Positions 33,177 to 44,897 of a stretch of 64,000 bases of DNA are shown one piece after another. Both the position numbers and the translations under genes were made by a program. Each line of letters opens with the position of its first letter. Within the stretch, counting starts at the first letter, position 1. The notes beneath the pieces are model-generated. The model was not told the DNA's origin, made no database searches, and was given only the letters and a program-made list of their open reading frames with translations. This DNA comes from Ampelomyces quisqualis (taxonomy: Eukaryota; Ascomycota; Dothideomycetes; Pleosporales; Phaeosphaeriaceae), in NCBI GenBank assembly GCA_018398575.1, contig JAGTXZ010000020.1, positions 434,001 through 498,000 of the forward strand, read 5' to 3'.

Positions 33177-34655
33177 TCAGACAGGATTACTCATCAACGG
33201 ATTAGCATGTCTAACCCTCTTCCCCTTGACCTCGATCGTGAGCGTGGATCTCCCAATTCCCTTGGCCCTATCCTCGAGCGTCGCACCAAAACTCTTCTCC
33301 CGCACGTCGTCGGCAAGCACTTCCTCGCGCTCCAAAAGAGTCCCGCCGCCGCCACCGCCGCCGCCCACCATGCCGCCGACATCCAGGATCTGAAAAATCA
33401 AACACCCCTCGCTCAACACACACCCACACTCACACGCGCCACCCGTAAACCCCACCATCGCAGACCCAGCTTGTTTGCCGTGCTCGCGCACCATGTCGTT
33501 TGCAAACGCGCGCAGATGCAGCGTGCTGGATTTCCCCGCGAGCTTGGTGTACACGGAGGGCTTGACAGTTTGAGCGCGCCACGCAACGCCACATGCGCTG
33601 CACACGATGCCGAACAGGACGTGTCCGGCCGAGGAGACTTGTACCAGGATGGGTTCTTCGAGCGGTTTGTACGCTTTGATGGAGCCTGTGAGGAGGCAGT
33701 CTTCGCAGCCGCGGTGCGGACACGTGCATGTGAAGACCGAGGTGATGTGTGCGCCTGACGGGTGTGCGTGGAGAGCGTGGCTGGCGGCGCATTTGCAGCA
33801 GCGCCAGGAGCCTATGGGCGGGAGATGGGCGGTGGGTGGGGAGGGAGGGAGTGAGCTGGTAGCTTTGGATTTGCCCTTGGATACGGACCTGCCGTCGAAG
33901 ATGGGTTTGGCGGCCCGCGCAGCGTGGTACTCGGGGCCGATGGTCGTGTATTCACGTACGACGCGATCGTCTGCTGGGGACGCGAGTTGCATCGCATGGG
34001 AGGGCGAAAAGTCGAGGTTGAGACCGCGCTCGAGCGCTTCGAGTTCACCGGGTGTGAGGTTGGCGTTGGTGGCATCAGGCTCGAGATCAAGACGACGAGC
34101 TCCGGGGGACAAGTCATCGTCCTCGCGTCGTGTGGACGGCAAATCCAAGTCGAGACCGAGACGTTTGGCTTCACAAGCAGCTGGAGACAAGCCATGATCT
34201 TCGCTCTCTTCTTGTGCGCGCTCATAGGCCATGAAGCCGAAGTCGAGGCCACCGTAGTGTAAACTGCGTGTAGCATGTTCTGGATCATGAACCTCGCCCT
34301 CAACTTTACTCTGGCTCTGCTCTTGCTCGGGAGAATGGTGTCCAACCACCGTGCTCTCGCTGCCGACACTCAGATGTTCCATCTGGCCAGCAAGCGCAGT
34401 CTCGTCGTGCGTGTTCTCAGAGCCCATGTCGGTAGTGGGAAGGTGATGGAAGCTGTAGGGGGAAGAGATTTGTAGAGGTTGAGACCTTGTTGTCTCCTCG
34501 CGCCTTCGAAAGAGCGACTTGATCTTGCTCCAAGTGCGCTTGGGTGGAGTGGAGGTGGAGGTGGAGGTGGAGGTGAAGGCGGGGGTGGACGGAGAGTAGG
34601 GGAGGCGATGAAACTGTCGCGGGCCCTGTGCACCAGCAGTTAGTGGGCGTTCCAT
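33177..34655 (-). CDS. Unknown protein with Cys-rich zinc-ribbon-like part
   Basis: Single exon, 492 aa from ATG 34655 (the frame continues upstream without another ATG). The N-terminus is Ser/Thr-rich with a basic patch (WSKIKSLFRRRE). Residues about 145-245 hold three related segments of the type LSPxxxxxxxLxLDLD (LSPAACEAKRLGLDLDLPST, LSPGARRLDLEPD and LTPGELEALERGLNLDF). The C-terminal half has Cys pairs, WRCCKCAASHALHAH, FTCTCPHRGCEDC, CSACGVAW and ECGC, which look like one or two zinc ribbons, followed by a glycine run. I recognise it as a fungal hypothetical-protein type with a C-terminal Cys-rich domain, but know no function. Nuclear or cytosolic location is likely, as no signal peptide or membrane span is seen. 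Confidence 0.75.
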   Translation of the reverse strand: MERPLTAGAQGPRQFHRLPYSPSTPAFTSTSTSTSTPPKRTWSKIKSLFRRREETTRSQPLQISSPYSFHHLPTTDMGSENTHDETALAGQMEHLSVGSESTVVGHHSPEQEQSQSKVEGEVHDPEHATRSLHYGGLDFGFMAYERAQEESEDHGLSPAACEAKRLGLDLDLPSTRREDDDLSPGARRLDLEPDATNANLTPGELEALERGLNLDFSPSHAMQLASPADDRVVREYTTIGPEYHAARAAKPIFDGRSVSKGKSKATSSLPPSPPTAHLPPIGSWRCCKCAASHALHAHPSGAHITSVFTCTCPHRGCEDCLLTGSIKAYKPLEEPILVQVSSAGHVLFGIVCSACGVAWRAQTVKPSVYTKLAGKSSTLHLRAFANDMVREHGKQAGSAMVGFTGGACECGCVLSEGCLIFQILDVGGMVGGGGGGGGTLLEREEVLADDVREKSFGATLEDRAKGIGRSTLTIEVKGKRVRHANPLMSNPV

Positions 34656-35087
34656 ACTGGTCCTGATGGCCAGTGATGGTGGTGCTGGGTGGTGAGTAGT
34701 ACGTGGTCCTGGCGGTAATAGTGTGCTTGGGTTAGGTCCTGCGGTAGCCAATGTGTATAGCTAGTGGAGTCAAAATGCCTTGCTGTGGCGCGGAGTAGAA
34801 GACAAGGTTGTTGCAGCTATCGCGATAGGTAACGTTCTGACGATAGAACGGTTGCTCAGGTATCGTGGTCGCCGGGTCGAAATGGTAAACACGAGGTGAA
34901 TGCGCATTTTGAGCAGAAATTTCATGACAACAACAAACAAAGACAAACGGAGGTGAAGGGCGAATGCAGACGAAATATTTGTAAACGATTGTAAAATTAA
35001 CACGCAAGCTAAGAAAACCTTCTCTAACATTCAACAGTAACTTTTCATACGCACCATGCCAAACTTCCCAAGTGTCCATCCGCTGCC
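34656..35087. other. Short intergenic region
   Basis: Promoter and leader of the Cys-rich gene and 3' UTR of ornithine decarboxylase. AT-richer than its surroundings near 34970-35000. No exon recognised. Confidence 0.55.
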
Positions 35088-36478
35088 CTACAATCCCAGC
35101 AAAGCCTTCGCACCGGGCTCGCTGCACACATACACAACGTCGTGGCTGTCGGTGAAGCCATTGAATTTGGTGGCGGAGCACTTGGTGTAAGCGCCCATGT
35201 CCTCAAAGTACAGCCAGTCGCCAACATCCAACAACTCGGGGAATGTGCAGCTCGAGGAGATGATATCGATGCCGTCACACGTGGGGCCCCAGATCGAGTA
35301 CTCGACCTGAGATGGAGTGTCGTACCCAGAAGTACGAACATCGTACGAGACAACGTTCCCAGACTTCAATACACGCGGCACAGGGTGCTGGTGATCGAAG
35401 ATGATGCTGGAGAAATTGCCATAGACTCCATCGTTTAGGTAAAGCATGTACGAAGTGGTACCCAGTGTGGCGTCGGCGACGGTGCGGCGAGCGATAACAT
35501 GTGCCGCGATAGTGAATGCGGTGGAGACATAGTAACGTCCTGGCTCGCCAATGACACGGATGTGAGGCGGAAAGTACTCGTCGAGAGAGGCGGACAGCAC
35601 AGCCGCCATGGGCTCGAAAGTGACATCACCCGTGAAGCCGCCTCCGACATCCAGCGTATGCATGGCAAAGCCAAAGGCAGTTGCCTGGTCGAAGACGAAG
35701 CGGGCATCCTGTACAGCCTTGATGAAGGCCTTGGGGTCAGAGGCACCTGAGCCGACATGGAATGCTACGCCCACGACGTTAAGGTCCAACTTCTTGGCAA
35801 GCTCAAGCAGCTCGGCAGTCGTGTCCGGGGCAGCTCCAAACTTCTGGCTCAGACGGCACAAGCTGGCCGAGTCATCCGTCAAGATGCGCAGGTAGAGCTC
35901 GGCATCCGGGAAAAGCTGCTTTGTCTTGTACAGCTCGTCGGCATTGTCGAAGGTCATCTGGGTGACGCCCGAGTTGGCGGCATAGCGGACGTATGACTTG
36001 GTCTTGCAGGGCTGCGCGTAGATGATGCGCGACGGGGCGACGCCCAACTTGAGGACCGTCTCGATCTCGTTCTTGGAAGCGCAGTCGAAGCCCATGCCCA
36101 GCTGGGCCATGAGACGTAGGACTTGGGGGTCGGGGTTGCACTTGACGGCTGATGTCATGTCAGTAGGGACTCAGGATGCGCATAGCCAGAATCCTCACCA
36201 TAGTGCGGCTTGACGCGAGCGAGGTTCTTCTTCCAGCGCATGTGCTGGCGGTAGACCTCGCCTAGGTCGGCTATGAAGAAGGCATCTTCTTCGCCAACGT
36301 CGCAGCTTTCGTGGTCGATGGCCTCGACTCGGCTCTTCAGGGCCTCGCCAATCAAATGCTTGGATTTCCAGGCGCCATGATTCTCAACACTACCCAGTGT
36401 GTGGTGATTGAGCGACTGTAACGAGTCTTTCAATGCGGTTTGGTATTCTTCGGTAGTAGTGAGAGCAGAAGGTGCCAT
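35088..36478 (-). CDS. Ornithine decarboxylase
   Basis: Two exons (36478-36199 and 36148-35088) give 446 aa. The 50-nt intron interrupts the PLP-lysine motif and splicing restores HYAVKCNPDP, with Lys96 as the Schiff-base residue. Other family marks are the glycine loop LDVGGGFTGD, IGEPGRYYV for phosphate binding, and GPTCDGID with catalytic Cys384. The alanine-racemase-like barrel and C-terminal beta-domain are complete, and the length is normal. The enzyme makes putrescine from ornithine, the first step of polyamine synthesis, in the cytosol as a dimer. It is known in fungi to be controlled by antizyme; nothing in this sequence tests that. The frame is open upstream of the ATG but lacks another ATG. 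A 52-nt intron is likely in the 5' leader. Confidence 0.96.
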
Positions 36479-37397
36479 TCCCTGGATAGTGGGTCCTGGG
36501 GAATTGATTGGTCTTGTGAAGAAGGAGTGTCTCGTGACGCCAAGAGATGGTCTTATGGAGGCTTGAAGGGCGCGAAGCCTAGGCTTTGGCAAGGTCTTCC
36601 CGACGCGGGAAGAACCACCTGGTTGGTGGGGTTAGCCGGCATCGCTGGCGTCGACGAGACGGGGACTCACAGGTAGCGTGCTATGCGGCAGCTTCTGGAC
36701 GTCCAAACAGTCGGGGTTGAGGAGGGGGAACAGAAAAAACAGGAGCTCGAGATAATGCTGAGGCTGTCTATCCACGCGGGGGCGGGATGTTGTTGGAGAT
36801 GTGTGGCGTGGGTCTAGCCGATACGTCTTGAAGGTTGAGCAGGAAGTAGGCGGAAGCCGTTTTGATGTGAGGGCCCGTGGCTGTGACCAGGGCAGGTCGA
36901 AGTTTGCGTGGTGATGAGGGAGGTTGTGGTTGGTGGTGGAGGAGAGAAGGAGAAATTGAGCCGCGCAGTGTCTGGGTGTTGTGCGGCAGCCGCCGACGCT
37001 ACGACCGCCATGGATCTAGGTTCAACAGACTTCAAACTTCACCCCTTCAGCCTCCGCCGCGCTAATTTCGCCCCAGGTACGGAGTACGGAGCAGGGAGTA
37101 CACAGCAGATTCGTTCCAATCAGTCAATGATGCGATGCCGCCTGTCATGCAGCGTCTCACTCAATTGGTTGCTTTGCTTCATATCGCCCATGCACGAGCT
37201 ATCAATTGTGGAAAGACGTGCGTGGCTATGTGTGCACTGTGAGGTCTACTCCGTAGCTGGTAATGTATCAAAAAATCTTCGCTCAAGTGGTTGTTGAGGC
37301 TATGCAAGGCGGCCCAAGCATAGATTGAGCAAGAAAAGGGCCGTCGTCGTGATGCATCATCATGCGACATGCTCGCCAACAGCGTCATAGTCATTAG
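36479..37397. other. ODC promoter and leader, 3' region of next gene
   Basis: Contains the ODC 5' leader with a candidate intron at 36619-36670; I find no upstream ATG in that leader back to about 36800. Two TACGGAGTA-type motifs lie at 37078-37086 and 37247-37255, 600-780 bp from the ODC start. Confidence 0.6.
36619..36670 (-). other. Candidate 5' UTR intron of ODC gene
   Basis: On the minus strand it begins GTGAGT, has GGCTAACC as branch site and ends ACCAACCAG, 52 nt. It lies about 140 nt before the ODC ATG, where no coding reading is needed. Transcript data would settle it. Confidence 0.5.
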
Positions 37398-40300
37398 TTA
37401 TGCGCGCTGCAACATGATGGGCACGTCGGTCAGATCGACGCCGTACTGGTGCCGCCACGGCAGACTCTTGGAGCTTGCTCTGATCGAGTAGAGCCCTCGT
37501 GTACCGGTACCTGCACTGCCACTCACACCTGCAGCCCGACCCTCGTAATTGTAGTCAAGCCCTCCGCTGAACCTGCCCCAGGCAGCCGCATCCTCGCGAG
37601 GCAGACTTTTATTGCGTGACTTGACCGCAGACGCACTGCCCTCACTGAAGCTGGCCCGCGTGCGCAAGCCCTCCTCGATCGACTTGCGGCCCTGATTCCA
37701 GTGCCGAGCGTCATCATCCCACTCTAGGGTGCTCGGTGTAGCAGTTGGTTTGAACTCGTCCAATTTCTCGAGGCCCCGTCTTGCAGAAAGCGGTGCCTTG
37801 AGCCTCGATGCGTCAATAGCTGGTACCGGCGGAATGTCGTGGAGTGACTTCTGTGGGCGACGCTTGTACGCCTTTCCTTCGACGACCTCCTTAAAAATGT
37901 GATAGCTTCGTCTGCGGGTTTGCGGCATTCCTTGCTCCGTAGACGCTCGATCCTTACTACGCATCCGACCAAACTCAACAGCTGCCTCGGAATCCATCTT
38001 GACCATGGACTTCGCCCGTGGCAGTGCACCGCCGAGTTGATGAGGATGAGTGGGGCATGTGACCATCTTGCATTGTGGGGCAGACATTGCAGCATCGTAG
38101 GGAGAGCTACCGAGAGAGTTTGCAATGGTTCCTAGATCGACTACCCCCATTGCTTTATTCATGTTTCCTTTTTCCCTTTCCTTACTTTCCGCGGTTGATC
38201 TTCGTCGGAACATGGACAAACTTCTGTAACGTGTATGCGCCGGCGGTGGACGGGGCCGTTCTGGCTCCAGCTCTTTCAATTGGACGACGGGCTCAGTAAG
38301 AGCATCCGAGGAAGCATCGGTGCCAGATTCGGCCGTCATTATTACATGGTCCTTACTTGGGTATGTGTGCGTGAGACAATCCATATCTGGTGTGTGCGAC
38401 AGTCTACGAGCAAACTTGGCTTGCACGTTGCTTGGGATATCAGGAATCGTTCCTTCCGGGATAGACTGACATGACTGAATTACGGGAAGTTCTGGCTGAG
38501 AAGGCCGCCGCCTTTGCAGGCGTTTCTGCGTCGCCGAGCGCGTACTGTCAATTGAAGACTTGGACGCAGCCGAGCATGGGCTCAGAGGCGATAGAAGACT
38601 GTCTGCTGTTGATGGCCTCTCTAATCGCTCAAACATGCGCAGCGACTCAGGCTCGCGACGGCACTCCAGATTCGGCGTGCGGCGTGGTCCTGATTGACCA
38701 AGATTGGCACTTGAGCCAGCTCCGGGAGACAGCCCAGGGCTCATCACCTGCTCGGCTCTTGTGCTATCATTGCTGTTTGAAGAATTCATGGAGCTAGCAC
38801 TCTGTAGACCTATGTTACCAACCTGAAGACTGCCACCAGAAGAGTACCCAGAGTCTGATGTACGTAGAGTGGGACGCCAGCTAGACTTGGCTGCCTGCTT
38901 CTGCTGTACTTCAATATCTGGGACCCTGGAAAACAAGGTCGACCCCAAGGTATCCATTGCTGTTTTTGGGGCATCAAACATTGTGCCAGCCAGTATTTGA
39001 GCTGCCTCGTTCCAGTTAGAATTTTCCTCTTTCTCTCGAATACTGTCATCATGCTCGTTTCGGCTGAACTTGGTGGTCGTGAAAGGACTATCGGGGATAT
39101 AGGCCTGATAGTCTTGAGCGTACAGGTTGGCATCATGGATTTCGTTCGTTACTCTGATAGACTTTGCAGGCTCGATCAACGATTGAGACATGCAAGCTTC
39201 ATTTTTGCGCGTGTCATCGCAAAATGGTGCAATGATGGGAAATCCAGTGGATTTACTCTTCACATGGCCTCGCCACCGCGTATTGTTCATCGTAAGCGGA
39301 CTAGATCCGACTTCTGCAGTCATGGAGTAATCCACCTCACCGCCATGGTAGGATCTGTGCTTGGCCATCTTTGTACTAGCTGCTGGTGACGGCGCACCAT
39401 TCACGATGCTGAGCGTGCCCAGCCTGAGATTTCCAAGGTGGGAGTAGTCCATCTCACTGGGAGTTCGCGCTCGCGGTGCTGGACTGTTGTGGCTGTCTGA
39501 CGTGGCACTAGGGACTGCCAAACGATTCAATGGGTTTATGCCTTGGGAGGTCACAGCCCACTTCGTCTCTTCCTCTGGCGCGATCTGCGGTGCCCTCCAC
39601 GAATTCCAAGTCCTACGACGACCTTCAACGGGCGAGCTACGTGTTGCGACACCGGGCGTTTGTACCAAGGAGCGTCGTCTTGTGAGAGAGGATCCGTCAG
39701 CCGCTGAAGTCCGACGACTGAGCCCTGGTTCAATGGTCGATCTTTCGTTGTCTGTGGTCTCTAGAGCTTCGTCTTTAATGTGGTTAGCGGAGTTTTGTGT
39801 ACAATGCTATCCTCTTTTTAGGTGTCCGGCTACAGTTGTACCAGGTGTTGTGTACCGCTGTGGCCTACAAAAGCTGCGGGGACCTGCAGGTCTCTTTGCA
39901 ATAGGAACATTGTACTTACAAAGAGCGGCAAGATCCTCTGGAGAGCCATTCGTTTTGACATCCTGTAGCAGGCGAATGGCTGCATCAAGATCCACGGCAT
40001 TTGTAGCTGGGGAAGTTTTCGAGCCGTGTATATCGGTGAGCCTGGTGTTGGGGCCATGCCTGCTTCTGAAGCAGGACAACGAGTTCGACCTAGAGTTGGT
40101 CCTGGAGTTTGTTCGCGAATTCGACCTCGATATGATAGACATTGGTCGTCCACGAGGCCGTGGAGCTAATTCACCAACCGCATCCTCGTTTTTGCTTTGT
40201 TGCACAACTGAGCCAGTCCCAGTCTCAGTCTCCAAGGATGATTGACGCGTCTCCCTGTTGTAGTATCGACACTTTGCACCAAAGTCGGCATAGTTCGAAG

Positions 40301-40409
40301 AGACTGAAGTTGGAGAATCAGCAGCATGAACTGTCCCTGGCGAGTTTGTATTGGTCTTTGGCTTCGATAACCGGTTGTGGTGGCTGGGGGTGCTCTGATT
40401 GTTGCCCAT
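37398..40409 (-). CDS. Unknown 954-aa protein, possible N-myristoylation
   Basis: Two exons (40409-39920 and 39772-37398) give 954 aa; the 147-nt intron has a GTAAGT donor, GCTAACC branch site and AAAG acceptor, and joins LAAL to YEALETTDNE in frame. The protein starts MGNNQSTPS, which fits the N-myristoylation consensus (Gly2, Ser6), so membrane attachment is inferred. Near residue 100 there is a repeat of SNSRTNSRTNSRSNS followed by a Cys, a possible palmitoylation neighbour. Next is a short helical block (DLDAAIRLLQDVKTNGSPED). The rest is mainly disordered and rich in Ser, Arg and Pro, with motifs that would suit kinases and 14-3-3 proteins (RRRSLV, RYRSLSMFRRRS, RRRSYH). No catalytic domain is recognised. 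Confidence 0.78.
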
Positions 40410-42082
40410 ATCGTGAGGTGCGATACGATGCAAGAGCGAGAACGCTCGGTACTAATCAGAGGAACGCATTGAAGGTTCACCCTAGTAGCCGAGCGGTAAG
40501 TTGATGCAACGCATGCGCGGGGATGCCTGAGGTTGGGAACATGCCTATATTATACCACACGGCTCACGAGCTTGCAACGTTGGGGCTGGGAGAGTCTAGA
40601 CGTGGTGGTGATACTCAAACATCGACGCAAGTTGACACTATGCACTCGTATTCTCCGATTAGGAAGGCGGCTACATTGGATGAATGTCGACGGGTACAGG
40701 TTTTTTTGGCTGCTAAGGCATGGGATTACGAGTTGCGGCAGGCTTGCGAGTGGGGAAGTGCATCCAAGTCAACAACAAAACCGGTAGGATACGCGATCAC
40801 GATAGATGCTGCCAATCAGCGAGGGCGATAGCCTGAGCCTCTGAGACACGCGTAACGGTAAGCCGGCCCAAGATGGCCCGTTGAGCGTGCGCCATTCCAG
40901 CCACTTTGCCCGGTGCCGTTTGCCATGTCTGCGAGTTCCCCCCAAAATCAAGTCTGCTGTGCTTCACGGATGCTATCCGCTTCGAGGTATATGAGTAGGA
41001 ATCCCCTGCTATCGACTTGATGACTGGAGGTTGTTGGTCGCCAACAAGTCGCACGATGCCTATCCATCTCAAGAGAGTGTAACAACAGCCTTGGTAGCGA
41101 GCAGATGGCAGTCTCGCATCGACAATGTATGCAATCATTCCAGCACTCCTCGGACGACAACGAGACGTTCTCGGGCTGCCATTGTCGGTTTCGCCAAGCT
41201 TTCGAAGCGCAGCGGTGTTTCGTCTTTCCTAGGTACTCTCGGCAGCTCTCACAAAGCCTTACCGGAGGATCTTGCTTGCTCTGTCACCTAATGAAGCTGC
41301 CGTTTGCCGTTCGGAGCATAGATGGAGAAGTCAGAAAAAGAATCGAAACCGAACCTGAGGCTTGGATCCTGCGCACAAATTGGTAGGTATAAGTGGTATC
41401 ACACGTCTGGTTACGGAAGCTCCATGACTTGCACGCGCTGGTTAGCGTCCTTGCAACTTGTTTTCGCACCGGACTAAGTAATCAACGCGCGAGCACCGCC
41501 CAACTTTGTTCAGCACTTGCGGCGTCAAATTTGAGTGCGAGACCTCGTAGCTCCGATAACAAAACAAAACTGACAAACGTCCCGATCGAGCGCGTCCTCA
41601 TCCCGATTGCGATAGCCTGCAGGGAGACAGCCTCATCGGCTACCTGTCTGCTGCGACTCGCGAGCCCAGATCAACGACGATACCAACCCACGATCCTTGA
41701 GTCTTTGCCTGCAAGATCCTTGGCCAGAAGCTTTTCCCTCTTGCAAGCATGACGTGGAGACGATGGAACATGGCGGATCGCGGGCGCTAGTGACGTAAAG
41801 TGCCATTTGGCTTTCAACAAAGCCTTGGACGAGAACTTCTCGCGCGGACGGGGCCTGTTTAATTCAAACCGATTCCTTTCGCGCCGACTTTCCTCTTTGC
41901 TCCATTGTTGCGCTTTTCTCAGACGTTCCTGGTATTTGGCGGTTTCGTTGCTGCCTTTGAGGGATCCTGTCGCGTGTCTTGCTGTAGAACGCGCCCGCTT
42001 CCGACTTCATTACGCCTCCCCTACACAATCATCTACCACTTGATCAAGTAGCAGTGCACGCTGTCGCGAGAACTCAGCAGCC
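40410..42082. other. Divergent gene-free region, 1.7 kb
   Basis: Between two divergent genes. Short frames on both strands show no domain and no coherent exon chain. It must hold both promoters; I see no strong named element. Confidence 0.55.
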
Positions 42083-43100
42083 ATGTTGGGAGTATCGTAT
42101 TGGATGTGAGCTCGACAGTTATTTTCCACATCCACATACACTAACAATCCCAGCGTCCCCATCTTCTCATCAACCGTATGGATAGCATGCCTCGTCACCA
42201 TGTTAGCATACTGGGCAGCAACCGGAAGACCACACTACGTAACCATGAGTGAAGGCCAATGGCTCCCCTACATATCCGGTACGTCAATAACAAAACTCTC
42301 CCGAAACCCCCACATGCATTCCTAACAACGGCCTGATAGACATCGGCGCCGACACGCTCAAACCCATGTTCATCGCCATGTCCACCATAACCGTCGTAAC
42401 TTTTGACCTCGCCTTCATCTTCGAGCGCTATCTCCGTCACACCCACAAACTCACGCCCAACACCTCCATCTGGCAAAAAGTATACTCTGCGTGCGCCACG
42501 CTCGCCGCCATTGTCGGCGCCGCTGGACTCATCTTACTCACCATCTTCGACTGCAAGAACCACAACCGCCTGCACAACATTTTCCTCGCCGTCTTCATCA
42601 TCGGATACATTGTGTCCGCCATTTTCATCTGCTGGGAATACCAGCGCCTGGGCATCCATTACCGCGAGCACTCGATCCTGCGCCGCTCCTTCTGGGTGAA
42701 ACTCGCCTTCATCGGCCTCGAAATCTGCCTGTGCGTCGCCTTCGGCGTATGCTCCAAGAAACACGTTTGGAACGTCGCCGCTGGTCTCGAATGGTGCATC
42801 GCTTTCATCTACTGTCTCTACGTCCTGAGTTTCTTCGTCGACTTCTTGCCCGCGATTCGCAGCAAGAGCGGACAGAGTCACGAGACGGAAATACAGGTCG
42901 CTGAAGAGGGAGGCATGGGCCTTGGTGCCGCGCATGCTCCCCAGTATTTTAGGGGCGATGCGCCGCCGAGCAATGGGTATGCGAATGCACATGCTAACGG
43001 CTACGCGAATGGCTATGCTAATGGTAATGGCTACGTTAGTCATGACGCGAATGGGTATCCCAAGCCAGCGACGCCGCCGGCTGCATCGAGGAACTTTTAA
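42083..43100 (+). CDS. Frag1/DRAM/Sfk1 family membrane protein
   Basis: Three exons (42083-42105, 42154-42278, 42340-43100) give 302 aa. The protein has about six membrane spans, e.g. VWIACLVTMLAYWAATG, MFIAMSTITVVTFDLAFIF, VYSACATLAAIVGAAGLILL, IFLAVFIIGYIVSAIFICW and WCIAFIYCLYVLSFFVDF, with the family loop YISDIGAD between the first two. This is the Frag1/DRAM/Sfk1 family, whose yeast member helps keep phosphoinositide kinase Stt4 function and plasma-membrane lipid asymmetry; other members act in autophagy or GPI-anchor processing. The C-terminal cytosolic tail is polar, with NGYAN-type repeats coded by near-identical codons at 42970-43060. Which subfamily it belongs to is not clear. Confidence 0.88.
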
Positions 43101-43515
43101 ACACGTTGCTTCTTTGTCCTTGCTTTTTTCTTTGTTTGTAGATATCCTGTTCAGCGATTACGATTCTTGGTGTTTGGGAGCGATATCGTGTTGTAAACGT
43201 AGTGGAGAACAAGTTGGTCTTGATGCACCTTTATGAGTATGGCAAATAGCATAATGTATTAGCTCTCAAGTTCAAGAACCGCTCCACTGCACTACGTTGT
43301 GAGGCATGACAATGTTTGATCAAGACATCAGAGAGTCTAAGAATGCCAATTGAATCATGCAGCATGCTATATACTACCTACAGGTACAGCTCTATGCACA
43401 TCTCTATCCCAGGTTGACTTACTTGTTCATATTCAGTACGTCCAATTCGTCAAGGAAAATCCATGTCAGGTGACTTTGCAAAACTGGCGGTTAGATTTGA
43501 ACAAGCATGAAGTGT
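43101..43515. other. Convergent 3' intergenic region
   Basis: 3' UTRs of the Frag1-type gene (+) and IDH1 (-). T-rich just after the first stop codon. No coding signal. Confidence 0.6.
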
Positions 43516-44897
43516 TCACTGCCTCTCCATTTGGTTCAAGACGGCTTTAGTGAACTCGTGGGTGGTAGCGTTGCCTCCCATGTCACGTGTTCGTGCAACG
43601 CTGCACATGTCGTTAGCTAGGCATTCTGGCTATTTATGGAATTAAAACTCACCCATCACCAATAACCTTGTAGACAGACTGTGAGATGCGGTTGGCATGG
43701 TCGTCAAGACCAATGTGTCGCAACATCATGGCAGCGGACAGGATCAAAGCAGTGGGGTTGGCCTGGTCCTTGCCCTTGATGTCGAGACCAACGTGACGGC
43801 ATCCAGGCTCAAAGAGGGCAACGTTGCGGCCCATGTTGCAGCCAGGAACAATACCGGGCCCACCAACGAGCCCAGCTCCGATGTTGGAGAGGATACCTCC
43901 GTACAAGTTGGGCATGACCATGACGTCGAATTGTTGTGGCCTGGAGACACACTGCATCGAGGCGTTGTCGACAATCATGTCATTGGTCTCGAGGGTGGGG
44001 TAGTCCTCGCCGACCCTCTTGACTGTGTTGCGGAAGAGACCATCGGCAAGCTTCATGATGTTGGCCTTGTGGATGCAGGTGACCTTCTTGCGGTTGTTGG
44101 CGAGGGCGAAGGCGAAGGCGAACTTGGCAATGCGCTCCGACTTCTCCCGAGTGATGATCTTGAGCGACTCGACGACGCCGTTGACTGACTGGTGCTCGAG
44201 TCCAGAGTACTCGCCCTCGGTGTTCTCACGGATGATGCAGAAGTCGATGTTCTTGTGGCGTGTCTCGTAGCCGGGGATGTTCTTGAGGAGGACAATGGAC
44301 GCGTAGATGTCGAGTTCCTGGCGGAGAGCGACGTTGAAGGAGCGGTGCCCGGACCGCTCGACGGGAGTGTGGAGGATGCCCTTGAGGCCGAGCTTGTTGC
44401 GCTTGAGCGAGGCAATGGACTCGCGGAGGAGCTCCTCAGAGTGCACGTTGCCGGTCTCAACACCGGAAACATTGACCTGCTCCCACTCGACGGGCACGTT
44501 GTCCGCCTTGAAGATCTCCTTGACCGACTCCGAGACCTCTGCACCAATGCCGTCACCTGCGCAATGTTCAATGTTATGTACTCGAGGCTGCAGGCGTTGA
44601 TCGCGGCATACCAGGAATCAAGGTAACGGTGTATTTGCCGCCGAACTTGGTGGGCTTGAAGATATCCTGGTTGACCGTGGCCAGCGCTGGAGCTTGTTAG
44701 GTGTTGCATGCGGTTGCGACAGGGTGTCGAGTCGTACATCGTGTGACCATGGATGGGCCGCATCGTGCAGGCTTCGCGCCCCGCAGAAGGGTCTGGATAG
44801 GGCGCGTTAGCAGGCCGTCACGCTAGACGATGCCCCAATTGAGGACACACAGAATGCGTCGTACCTGCGCCGTTCTTTGAGAGGTCCTTGACAGCAT
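43516..44897 (-). CDS. idh1: NAD-isocitrate dehydrogenase subunit 1, mitochondrial
   Basis: Five exons (44897-44865, 44792-44738, 44686-44612, 44556-43653, 43600-43516) give 383 aa. The first 30 residues, MLSRTSQRTAQTLLRGAKPA followed by RCGPSMVTR, are a typical mitochondrial presequence rich in Arg and Ser. Then come ATVNQDIFKPTKFGGKYTVT and LIPGDGIGAEV, the substrate motifs IIRENTEGEYSGLEH, and the metal-site region with DNASMQCV. It ends GDGVARTRDMGGNATTHEFT. The enzyme oxidises isocitrate to 2-oxoglutarate in the TCA cycle. Subunit 1 is regulatory and binds AMP in the yeast octamer; I call subunit 1 from overall resemblance. Exons 1-3 are 33, 55 and 75 nt and cannot be seen as one open frame, but frame and motifs agree across all four introns. 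Confidence 0.95.
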
